This document shows, piece after piece, positions 49,301 to 56,260 of a DNA stretch of 64,000 bases. Made by a program: the position numbers and the translations under genes. The notes under the pieces were generated by a model, which was not told the origin of the DNA, did no database searches, and saw only the letters and a list, made by a program, of their open reading frames with translations. Each line of letters opens with the position of its first letter. Within the stretch, counting starts at the first letter, position 1. Origin of the DNA: Cristatella mucedo (lineage: Eukaryota; Bryozoa; Phylactolaemata; Cristatellidae); contig WPIO01000168.1 in NCBI GenBank assembly GCA_009760855.2, positions 303,001 through 367,000 of the forward strand. Direction: 5' to 3'.

Positions 49301-52300
49301 TCGATCATCAAATGATTGATTTTCAATTGATCAGCAGCAGCTGATTTGATCATCAATTGATCAATGATAAGCTGATTGACGATCAATCAATCAATCATCA
49401 GATCAATCAGCTGCTGATTGATCTGCTGATTGATTGTCCATAGAGGTCCACCCGAGGGCAGGGGCGGGGTGCCCCCCCCCCCCGTCTGAAACTGGTGCTG
49501 CACTGCAGCTGGAGGTATGAAGGAGCCAAGCCTTAGTAGGCCTTTCGGATTAGAGTAAGAACTTTGCTCTCCATCGGTTGATTGAAAATGAGCCACAAGC
49601 AGCTTCTTCAGCAAAGAAGAGACTTGGCCGAAATTCTAGGATTTATTAATGAACCCCGCATGCAGCCATTTTCATCACTAGCTGCAGAGGCTTAATGGCT
49701 TTGCTTGGTATCCCAGTCATTAATTACAGTAGTTCAATCAAGACCAAACGGTCAAGCTAGTAATGCAATAGAGAGGCTTCGATCTCTCGTCCTAGGGGTA
49801 TAGAGACGGTGCTCGCATTCTACGATCTAGGGGTCGCTGGTTCGAGTCCTGCGGCAGGCAATTCTATATGGCCCACTGCAAGTGAGAGTGATAGCCGCTA
49901 TAGTGGCTCTTCTGCCTGCTGTGTACATAGGCATTTCTGCTATACATGTGCCTTGGTGAATTCGGGCGACCTTTGCTTTTACTTTACCGTATTATGTGTG
50001 CCGTAGAGCCATAGTGGCTTTTTACGTAACCCAGCCAAAACTGAATTGCAGTATCCTGTCTAGGCTGTACCAGGCAGCTAGTCTGACCTTTAGCCTGCCA
50101 CTCTGGAGGCAATCTCTAACCTTTGATCCCGGCGATCCCTGACCTCTCATAGGGAACAAACGTGACGGCAAGCTGTGGAGGTGGTATACTTAATGAGACA
50201 TTTCAGGGTCAGTCGCCAAACAGATCACCAACATTGCCAGCATTCGATGGTAGTTGCTCTATGTTAGTACCTCCCGTTAGAAAGACAAAGTCTCCCAGTA
50301 CAGCCTGTACGTTTAGGAAGGACGACGTGTCTCACTACTGCCAGTACGTTTAGAAGAACTAAGTCTCTCAGTTCAGTCTGTATGGTTAGGAAGAGCTCAA
50401 CCGGGAGTTACATCTGCTCCCTCCTGCTTTCGATGCTGGTGTCGTTGGTGTCGTCGAATCATTGCTTGAGCAGCACGTCTGTCGCCCTGGAACTCGAGCG
50501 AGCAGGCAACGCGTGTATTTTGCTCACAGCAAGCCAGCCTTCTGTCTTCCTCACCCCAGCATTAGCACCAGAATCGTGTAGGGCGATAGGGCAGAGTTAT
50601 GATAAATAAAAAAATATAATTCATTTGTGTAGCGCCCCAAGAGAACTTAATGTCTATATAGTCGCTTCACATATGCCTCGGGGGTCGAGCTCACGACCTC
50701 AGCCAGACCTTGGTCGGAGCGAGCACCTTAACTGCTGGACCAAACCAGCTCAAACGATGACATGTAGCGCCACGTGCTCTGACCACCTCCGACGCCTTGG
50801 ACTGAAAGCTGCCCATATATCGCCTACGAGCTACTTTCTCGTTTCTCGGTGGATTCCAAGTCACATGCTCCCTGGCATGCCAAGTCACGTGCCACTTTTG
50901 TCACGTGACTTGGCATGCCAGAGAGCGTGCTCGCCAAAAAGTGCATGGTTTGAAAACCAAGTCGAAAGGGTATCGTGTACCAGCCAGGCAAAAAAAGCGC
51001 CATCCGAAGCTAGAACCGAGCTGCTTATACATTGCCGTACCTCCTCCTCCTCCAGAGAGCTGCTGCCGAGCCTTTGCCACGCCCCTGCAGGTTGCACAGC
51101 AGGCATAGCTTGGGTGGAGAGGAGGAGCCTACTTGAAAGGCGGCTGCAGCCGTTAGAGGGGGAGGGGGCATCGTGTGGTTTTGTTTACTCACCCCAGCCT
51201 ACGACAGTGCCGTGCCTAAATGTTGTCGTCTGCCGGTACTAGGCTGGAGGGCTCTCTCACGATCACCGACTAGCCAATCGGAACGCAGCTAGGCGTTAGC
51301 AACAACGCTAACGAATCAGAGCGCAGCATTCCTGAACAGCAGACGACAGAAGCAGATGAACGTCTGTGGGAGGGCAGTTTCCTCCTGGTTCGGTGAGTGG
51401 TCGGCGTTGCTCGTCGGCTGGCGTTTTGTGCAGTGCGAGACAGCAACCAGACTACACATAGCACGCCGACGGCCTCTGGTGAGCCCTTGCTTGTGTAAGC
51501 TCAAAATAGCATGCTTCGAACCCTCGAGGATTGCTTCCGGGAAGTGGCTAGCAATACGGTTGTTGACTCGCAGTGTTGGAGAAGGGGATTTTTGGTGCAT
51601 TTGGTAAGCCGTGATGGCACACTAGGTGAGGCGGTTGGTTTTCACTATCTCAGTCCCAAAGTATCGGTCCCGAGGTCGTGAGTTCGATTCCTGCGGTGGG
51701 CGATCCTTTATCGCCACTGCAAACAGTGGTGATAGCCGTAAAGACTCTTCTGTTGCTATGCAGAAAGAGGCTGTTAAAAGCAGTTGGACTTTTTTATGCT
51801 GTATAAATCTTACTTCCCAGTGCTCAGGCGGTGCTACGAAATAAGATTCTTCGGAAATGCAAATGATTCGGTAGCCATAAATCCCTCCAGATACCGCTGC
51901 CATGCGGCGCCTGGCTCCACTGACCCCTGGGCAAAGTAAAAAAATCTTTCAGCCGATTTAACAGCCTCATTTTTCTATAGCGGCAGAAGAGCCTTAACGG
52001 CTGTCACCACTGCTTGCAGTTGGCAATAAAGGATCACTCACTGCAGGACTCGAACACAAAGTTGTTGTCAAAGGTTAGCAGCCACACCAGGGGTACCTAA
52101 TGTATGGGGTACCTTTGGGATCCGTGCTTGGTCCACTACTTTTTGACAATTCATACTCTTCCTCATCCCTAGGTAATTGCCAAACTAAATCGAGGATTTC
52201 ATTTTTATGCAGATGACAAACAGCTCCACAAGTGCTTTGATCCTTTCCTGCCGTCCAATGAGTCGAACTTTCTTAATTTCAAGGCAACATAGACAATACT

Positions 52301-54526
52301 AGCTGATTTAACGACCTCATTTATATAGAAACAGAAGAGCCTCAACAGCTTTCACCAACGCTTGCAGTTGGCAATAAAGGATCGGCCACTGCAGGATTAG
52401 AACCCATGACCGGTCCAGAAGAGCAAGCACCTCCTGTTGTATCACGGCCCAGCAAGCAGCGTTCAGCACCATCGGCTGTTGCATGTCTGTCAGAGAGTTG
52501 CACTTCGACCGGATAGAGGTTTTTGTTTCTCTTAAGTCGTTATACAAACGGCTTCTTATTGATGTTAAATAAATAATTCCCAAATTCTCTGGCTGCTGTG
52601 AATACCTGTCGCCGTTGTCCACCGAGGGATCCCGGAGAGGGGTCGCAGTGTCAACCGTCGACTTTTGACGTCGAGCAGCAGTCACATTCTCGCAGTGTGG
52701 ACTAGGCCGGCACGTGACTGGGCACACAGCGTCTTTATGTAACGAGTTGTACGCTGTATACTCTGCTGCAGTTGCTGATGAGCTCAGGCGTGAGCACTGC
52801 CGAGCAGGTTGAAGAGCTGCGAAAGTACTCGGCCATCTACGGACGCTTTGACTCCAAGAGACGCACCGACAAGCCCGTCTCTCTGCACGAGGTGCGTCGC
52901 TGCTCCGAGGCGCCTTGCGCAGGGCCCTGACTGCATACAGCGAGCTCAGCTGTGTGCCCGCGCTACGGCCGGCGTGGGCGCGCTATTTGTGGAGTAGGCG
53001 AGCTTTTGGACTGGCCGAAGTCGGTTGAGGGCCAGCTAGTGACGTGCGTGCCGACGCTTGAGGCCGACAAGCCCTGCACAGCCTGCTGCCTGCGTTTTGC
53101 TCCCTCGATTAAGTGGCATCGAAGGGCGGTCCATATGTCAAAGGTCAGAGAGCTGCAGTGCTGCTACAACAGCCTGGGTGCACTAAATGCCCATAATACT
53201 GTCGGTCCGGACCCGGATCGGGTCGGGCTGACGTTCGAGGCGCCCAGTTGCAGCTGGGGAGTGAGAAAGAACTCGCTGTCGACTTCGAGAATGCGAACCG
53301 GCGCTTTTGCTGCTGCTGCTGCTACTTGCTAGTGCCATTACTCGACTCGCTGTACGTGGTGGCGCCTGCCATTCGTCTGCGTCCCATCAGTACCGATGCA
53401 CCAAATCCCAGCTCCCTTAGGCACCCGGTAATGAAAACTATTTTTTATGCAACCTTCTTTGGTCGCTGGTGCTATGGGTCGGCAATGTTGCATGCCGTTA
53501 TTGCATGCCGGAAACGTTCAGAGCCCCTTTCGGGTTGCCATCTTGCTGAGAGTTCTTTACTGATGCTATGGTCTACTTTATTAACCAAAAGACAAAAAGC
53601 TCTAATGGCCAGCAGGATTCAACTCAGTTCTCCACATCCTTAATCAGAAAAGCTTACCTCTAGGCCACCAGGTGGCAATGACTGACTGATCTTGTGGCAG
53701 ACGACTGACTAGCATGCACTGGCCTGAGCTGGTGCTGCTACTTGCTGCTGCTGCCTAGTAATATTATTAATATTAATAATTGTAATTGTGGTAATTCATT
53801 TGCTTAGCACCCTCAGGGAACTTAATCTCTTTCTAGGCACTTTACTGATGCTGTTTAAGAAGCTTGATCAAATGGTTAGTTGTAACATGCACAATGTCAA
53901 CAAGCGTAGCTAGACCTCTCGGCGTCCAGCGGCAGCAGTTGCCCGGCTGCTGCTGCTGCTGTGGCACTCGCTATGGGCACACGCTCCTTTTTGCTGACTG
54001 CTTTGCTGATTTGCCACCATTTCGCCGTACTGAGAGCACACACTGTGCGAGCACGTGACACGACCTGCCGCTCTTTCCCCGTGACACTCTTTCTGCCGCC
54101 GCTTGTAGACGTCGGTGAACGAGGCGGCGGCGCAGCTGTGCCTGCTGCGGCCGGCGCTGCTGTCACGCCGCGACGAACTGTTTCCCGCTCGCCCGAGCCG
54201 TGGTTCGCGAGAGTGGCTACGCCTACTCCAAGGGCCACTCTCGAGCCGCCGCGGCTGCCGCTGCGGCTGCAGCAGCGGGCGAGCGTCTGCAGCTGCCGTC
54301 GGCCGATGCTGCAGTGGTTGGCTTGGGTCTGCCTCCATCCAAGCGAGTGAAGATGGAGCCGTCGGCAGACGAGCTGTCGCTGGCTGACTCCAGCAACAGC
54401 TCCAGCGGATCGCAGCTGCTGCTCTCTCAGCCGCCTACACACAAGCTCGAGGTAGCAGACGACGGCAGTGCTCTCACTGCTTCTCTCTCTCTCTCTCTCT
54501 CGTTCCTCACTCTCCCTTCCCCTTGC

Positions 54527-54575
<49 letters not shown>

Positions 54576-55338
54576 GTTCCTCTTTATTCCTCTTGTTTCC
54601 ACTTCTTCTCTGTTTAGCTAAGGGTTGAGCATTTTGGGTTTAGTATTTAACCGTTTTGGGGTTTATGGCTTATCGCTTACTGCTTAGATTGTGTATTTTT
54701 TGTTTTTGAGTCTTTGGCATTGGTCTTGAGGTTTATAGTTTAGTATTTGGGTATTACAGTGGAACTCTAAATGGAAAAGATAACTAAATACGTGTTTATT
54801 TAACGTAAATATGGGTGAGGTAATATGAGTGATTTAACGTAAATATGGGTGAAATATGCAGGTGACCGTGTTGACCTTGTTGAACAGCCTGCTATCAGCA
54901 CTGTGCCCTTAGCAGATCTGTATGAACAAATGCCGACGCCATAGATATTAGCTATGATAATAATAATAATAATAATTCACTTGATAAAACGCCCTCAGAG
55001 AACTTAATCTCTCTCTAGGTGCTTTACATTTGCTGTAAAGTGAAATGCAATTGAAAGGTAGGTAAAATCATGGTTGAAAAAACAAACGAAATGAATAATA
55101 TGGTTAGGGGTGACATGCACAGGGTCGGCATGCAAATGTGGTTAGTGGCAGCATGCACAGTGTCAGCACGCATAAGCACATGAAGGACGAATCACAGGGA
55201 CCCACTGAATGCTGTCCTAAATAGGTGATGGTTGGGATACAGCACCAGCAGTCAGAGGAGCGGAGTCTCTTAGTTAAGCCGCGCCTCTATCGCGTCTTCC
55301 CGAGCTATTTATCGGTGACAACGAGCACCGAGTCGTCT

Positions 55339-55370
<32 letters not shown>

Positions 55371-56260
55371 CAGATTCTGTCGTCGTTTTGTCACCACCTG
55401 CCGTCGTCCATTTGCCGCCGCCGCCACCTGCCGCGGCTGCTGCGTCTGTCCGTCTCAGGCTCGGCTGTCAGCGATCGACCAGCAGCTTAAGCGGCTCGCC
55501 ACTCAGCAAGCCGAGCTCACGTCGCGCCTGCACGAGGCACGCGGCGGTGGCACCGGCGGCGACGCGGCGGCGGCAGCCGCCCTTCAGCGCGAGCTCGAGG
55601 CTCTGTCGAGCGAGCAGATCCATCTGCTCAGCGAGCAGATGGATCTCCTGCAGCAGGAGCGGCAGCAGCAGCAGCACGTGCGGTGAGCACGCACGCCTTC
55701 GCAGTGCGCCGGCTGCTGGCGCAAAAGGGAACCCGCAGCTCTTGCTTTCGCAGCGATCGCTCGCGATCGCGAACGAGCGGGATGCTCGCTCGCGATCGGG
55801 AGCGCCCAGGTCAGCGGAGGGGCGGAGTCAACCTGCCGCCACCTTCGTGCTATTTACTATTTTCAGCTTGTCGCTCGCGGTTGCCAGGAGCGAAAACGAC
55901 TTCGGCGACTCGCTGCAGCAAGCCTCTTCAGTCACTGCGGCCGGGTCGTCGGCGGCACCGACGTCTGCCGGAGGAGACGACGGCGGCAGCGTCAAGCAGG
56001 AGACGTACGGCTCGGGCGGAGGCGGTACCGCCTCGGCGTCCGTGGCCACCAGACACGCCCTCCTGCCTGCTGAGCAGAGCGGCGGCGGGGCGCGGCGAGC
56101 TGCGGCTGCCGTGCAGCGGCAGCTCGTGCGCGAGTCGCTGTTCGACGAGGGCCTGCGCATCGCCAAGCAGTACGGCCTGTCCGACCTGGCCACCGAGCTC
56201 GAGGACATGAAAGAGGAGACGCGCTCGAGGCGCGCGCTCGACGCGCCTAAAGTCACGTGA
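36906..56260 (+). CDS. NAB: NAB-type EGR/Krox co-repressor, about 707 aa over 8 coding exons
   Basis: NAB proteins bind EGR-class zinc-finger activators through an N-terminal NCD1 domain and repress through NCD2 and the C-terminal region. Coding exons: 36906-37008, 41070-41207, 42362-43002, 46815-46976, 52772-52891, 54109-54451, 55459-55682, 55867-56260. The phases agree at every junction. NCD1 spans residues 9-85 ([44 protein letters not shown]). Exon 3 is a long Ala/Ser-rich linker. NCD2 includes residues about 310-450, with [17 protein letters not shown] at 364-379 and NEAAAQLC. Exon 7 is a Gln/Glu/Leu-rich probable coiled coil. Exon 8 carries [14 protein letters not shown], like the conserved NAB C-terminal motif. 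SUMO-type ΨKxE motifs occur (VKME, VKQE). Exon 6 has one extra base (see the exon 6 entry). The start was chosen because vertebrate NAB proteins begin just before this motif. An ATTAAA at 56952 is a possible poly(A) signal. It is longer than vertebrate NAB1 and NAB2 (roughly 490-525 aa). Confidence 0.93.
37184..37244. repeat. Two direct repeats of 26 bp in NAB intron 1
   Basis: The segment containing 'gagaggctatctcctccgag' occurs at 37184-37209 and again at 37219-37244, period 35 bp. Confidence 0.85.
37293..37438. repeat. Compound (GCA)n / GCATTG minisatellite in NAB intron 1
   Basis: GCA triplets are interrupted at variable spacing by ATTG, giving units of about 12-18 bp (ggcagcagcatt type) repeated roughly ten times. 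It is open in several frames but lies inside the intron. Confidence 0.9.
37440..38104. other. NAB intron 1, unique segment
   Basis: A minus-strand open frame (38023-37835, 62 codons, acidic C-terminus with [16 protein letters not shown]) has protein-like composition but no recognised family. It may be a decayed transposon-gene fragment. Nothing else is seen. Confidence 0.35.
38105..38235 (+). mobile_element. LINE-A 3' end in NAB intron 1
   Basis: 3' UTR end, a mutated stem-loop (gtgcctataaatagattaag) and an ATT-rich tail, sense to the gene. Confidence 0.78.
38446..38510. repeat. (CT)n microsatellite in NAB intron 1
   Basis: About 65 bp of CT dinucleotides. Confidence 0.95.
38565..38745 (+). 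mobile_element. LINE-A upstream RT fragment
   Basis: Translates as [18 protein letters not shown] then [16 protein letters not shown], matching the region of the 600-codon LINE-A ORF that precedes [11 protein letters not shown]. It is a rare piece of the 5' part of the ORF. Confidence 0.7.
38899..39081 (-). mobile_element. SINE1 copy with ATTT-repeat tail
   Basis: This is the most complete SINE1. On the minus strand it begins 'gagccacaatggcacactgg' (A-box-like TGGCACACTGG), has 'gacctcggttccgaagtcg', a B-box-like 'gggttcaattcctg', the 'ccactgcaagcggtgg' body, 'ggctcttctgttgctat' and 'gaggctgctaaagcagct', and ends in a (TTTA)n tail. Confidence 0.85.
39215..39385 (+). mobile_element. LINE-A RT-core fragment
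   Basis: Diverged copy of the segment around 'SYLSGRLQSIDV' to the 'VLF...YT' block, with frame breaks. Confidence 0.55.
39470..39735 (-). mobile_element. LINE-B 3' fragment in NAB intron 1
   Basis: The tail 'gtaatgtaatgtatctccg' is followed by about 260 bp of the LINE-B 3' region. The 5' limit is near 39735. Confidence 0.82.
39736..40291. other. NAB intron 1, unique segment
   Basis: No exon or retroposon supported. Several GC-rich open frames occur around 40035-40290 but show no domain. Confidence 0.4.
40292..40332. repeat. (CAG)n tract in NAB intron 1
   Basis: About 13-14 uninterrupted CAG units. Confidence 0.95.
40553..40795 (-). mobile_element. SINE1 copy with internal duplication
   Basis: Starts with 'agctgatttaacagccc' (SINE1 3' end, minus) and 'ggcagaagagccttaacc'. 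The segment 'aaggcccactgca' is present three times (about 40631-40730), separated by AATAAA-rich filler, before the B-box remnant and head. Confidence 0.75.
41208..42361. other. NAB intron 2
   Basis: Free of recognisable LINE or SINE copies. It contains a T-rich array of ttttattc and tttctatt units at about 41800-41930. The 3' end has a strong polypyrimidine tract before the exon 3 acceptor. Confidence 0.6.
41800..41930. repeat. T-rich tandem array (ttttattc / tttctatt)
   Basis: Irregular 6-9 bp T-rich units repeated over about 130 bp inside NAB intron 2. Confidence 0.85.
43003..43584. other. NAB intron 3, unique 5' part
   Basis: The reading frame of exon 3 stays open past the donor to 43158, but the GTGCGT donor at 43003 and the joined phase with exon 4 favour splicing there. 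No repeat is recognised. Confidence 0.5.
43585..45535 (-). mobile_element. LINE-B, longest copy, second subfamily, antisense in NAB intron 3
   Basis: About 1.95 kb. The tail is at 43585-43600. C-terminal, RT-core and upstream ORF blocks follow (44206-43751; 44847-44524 with [20 protein letters not shown]; 45482-44907 with [16 protein letters not shown] and [13 protein letters not shown]). Several frame breaks separate them. It reaches further 5' than any other LINE-B here but still lacks an endonuclease domain. Confidence 0.9.
45682..45965 (-). mobile_element. LINE-A 3' end in NAB intron 3
   Basis: (AAT)n tail, intact stem-loop and complete 3' UTR, ending just inside the coding end at about 45965. 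Very similar to the copies at 967 and 58322. Confidence 0.88.
45966..46686. other. NAB intron 3, unique 3' part
   Basis: No gene or retroposon recognised. Confidence 0.45.
46687..46760. repeat. 14-bp inverted repeat just upstream of NAB exon 4
   Basis: aggttttgctacac (46687-46700) and gtgtagcaaaacct (46747-46760) are exact reverse complements. The similarity extends about five more bases with one indel. The right arm ends 54 nt before the exon 4 acceptor, so the hairpin could enclose or displace branch-point sequence. Confidence 0.8.
47243..47540 (-). mobile_element. Old LINE-B copy, 3' part
   Basis: A strongly diverged LINE-B 3' region. It ends at 'agaacgcagcagcagctgat', where family members read 'agctaattgattgtcc'. 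The same element resumes at about 49432, after a simple-repeat expansion and a younger LINE-B. Confidence 0.7.
47541..47586. repeat. Left remnant of TGATCAAT-type cryptic repeat
   Basis: Short words such as ctgatcaatcagctgat and gattgattgatgatg. Same composition as 49133-49440, on the other side of a LINE-B insertion. Confidence 0.75.
47587..49132 (-). mobile_element. Young LINE-B copy inserted in NAB intron 4
   Basis: A 349-codon frame (48770-47721) is intact from VPQGSVLG through [10 protein letters not shown] to the C-terminal region, with another open block at 49133-48789 ([32 protein letters not shown]). An in-frame stop near 48790 separates them. It is one of the best-preserved LINE-B copies here and is antisense to NAB. 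Confidence 0.92.
49133..49440. repeat. Cryptic simple repeat made of TGATCAAT / CAATCA / GATTGA words
   Basis: About 310 bp made almost only of the words gatt, caat, tgatca and cagctg, without a fixed period, with many overlapping inverted repeats. It grows out of the LINE-B sequence 'agctaattgattgtcc', which reappears at its right edge as 'gctgattgattgtcc'. Confidence 0.88.
49441..50240 (-). mobile_element. Old LINE-B copy, continued, interrupted by SINE1
   Basis: Resumes with 'tgtccatagaggtccacccg' and runs to about 49770. It is interrupted by a SINE1 and some unassigned sequence, then continues from about 50010 ('acccagccaaaactgaattg') to about 50240. The order and spacing match intact LINE-B copies. 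A C12 homopolymer lies at 49472-49483. Confidence 0.72.
49800..49935 (+). mobile_element. SINE1 copy
   Basis: B-box 'ggttcgagtcctg', then 'cccactgcaagtga', 'gtgatagccgctat' and 'ggctcttctgcc'. The head (agagacggtgctcgcattc) is diverged. The 3' end is not clearly preserved. Confidence 0.75.
50273..50390. repeat. Degenerate 36-bp minisatellite, three and a half units
   Basis: Units begin 'gttagaaagacaaagtctc', 'gtttaggaaggacgacgtg', 'gtttagaagaactaagtct' and 'ggttaggaagagctcaacc', period 35-37 bp, about 75% alike by eye. Confidence 0.75.
50613..50757 (-). mobile_element. SINE2 copy in NAB intron 4
   Basis: On the minus strand: 'gctggtttggtccagcagtt', an A-box-like segment, the B-box region 'gtgagctcgaccccc', 'gaggcatatgtgaagcgac', and the LINE-A-like tail (aagttctcttggggcgctac) ending 'caaatgaattat'. 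Confidence 0.82.
50872..50921. repeat. Perfect 20-bp palindrome with 10-nt loop in NAB intron 4
   Basis: ctggcatgccaagtcacgtg (50872-50891) and its exact reverse complement (50902-50921) flank ccacttttgt. Each arm contains CACGTG and GCATGC, which are themselves palindromic. A weaker match continues outwards for several bases. Confidence 0.9.
50922..51607. other. NAB intron 4, unique segment
   Basis: No exon consistent with NAB phase or retroposon was found. Open frames on both strands around 51270-51607 show no domain. Confidence 0.45.
51608..51782 (+). mobile_element. SINE1 copy with recognisable A- and B-boxes
   Basis: The A-box-like 'tggcacactaggtgaggcgg' and the B-box 'agttcgattcctg' are spaced about as in a tRNA, followed by 'gccactgcaaacagtggtga', 'gactcttctgttgctat' and 'gaggctgttaaa'. 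Confidence 0.85.
51945..52090 (-). mobile_element. SINE1 copy
   Basis: Starts 'agccgatttaacagcctc' and shows 'ggcagaagagccttaacgg', 'accactgcttgcagttgg' and a B-box remnant (aggactcgaacac). Confidence 0.8.
52095..52295 (+). mobile_element. LINE-A RT-core fragment in NAB intron 4
   Basis: Resembles '[10 protein letters not shown]' and '[10 protein letters not shown]', here mutated to FHFYADD followed by KQLHKCFDP. It is flanked on both sides by SINE1 copies. Confidence 0.7.
52300..52440 (-). mobile_element. SINE1 copy
   Basis: 'agctgatttaacgacctc', 'aacagaagagcctcaacagc', 'caacgcttgcagttggcaat' and a B-box remnant (ggattagaacccatg). About 210 bp separate it from the previous SINE1, in the same orientation. 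Confidence 0.8.
52892..53755. other. NAB intron 5, unique part
   Basis: Nothing recognised beyond GC-rich open frames without domains. Confidence 0.45.
53756..53912 (-). mobile_element. LINE-A 3' end in NAB intron 5
   Basis: AT-rich tail (attattaatattaataattg), stem-loop and partial 3' UTR, antisense to the gene. Confidence 0.78.
54109..54451 (+). CDS. NAB: NAB exon 6, carrying a one-base frame break
   Basis: From the acceptor at 54108 the exon reads [19 protein letters not shown] then RRDELF, clear NCD2 homology. The homology then continues one frame over as [18 protein letters not shown] through [12 protein letters not shown] to the donor after KLE at 54451. The switch lies in 'ctgtttcccgctc' (about 54178-54190). 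Removing one C restores a continuous reading and the exon length becomes 342, a multiple of three, as the flanking phase-0 introns require. This is most simply an assembly or sequencing indel. A true allele-specific frameshift would remove the C-terminal half of the protein. Confidence 0.85.
54480..54574. repeat. (CT)n tracts in NAB intron 6
   Basis: Two CT runs (about 54482-54501 and 54530-54572) separated by a short C/T-rich segment. Open frames over them are spurious. Confidence 0.93.
54957..55228 (-). mobile_element. LINE-A 3' end in NAB intron 6
   Basis: (AAT)n tail, intact stem-loop and full 3' UTR, very close to the 967 copy. It stops near the end of the coding region at 55228. Confidence 0.88.
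55341..55369. repeat. (CAG)n tract upstream of NAB exon 7
   Basis: About nine CAG units, 90 bp before the exon 7 acceptor. The frame through it (poly-Gln) is open into exon 7, but the pyrimidine-rich acceptor at 55458 supports splicing after it. Inclusion through an alternative upstream acceptor cannot be excluded. Confidence 0.85.
55764..55798. repeat. 15-bp hairpin with one mismatch in NAB intron 7
   Basis: cgatcgcgaacgagc (55764-55778) pairs with gctcgctcgcgatcg (55784-55798) with one mismatch and a 5-nt loop. It lies near the middle of a 184-bp intron. Confidence 0.8.

Noticed and set aside
49820-49875. Possible functional tRNA gene (B-box GGTTCGAGTCC)
   Set aside because: No cloverleaf can be folded and the sequence continues into the SINE1 body found in other copies.
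55225-55458. Poly-Gln segment as coding part of NAB exon 7
   Set aside because: The frame is open, but a strong acceptor precedes exon 7 at 55459 and part of the upstream frame lies directly beside LINE-A sequence. Kept only as a possible alternative acceptor event.
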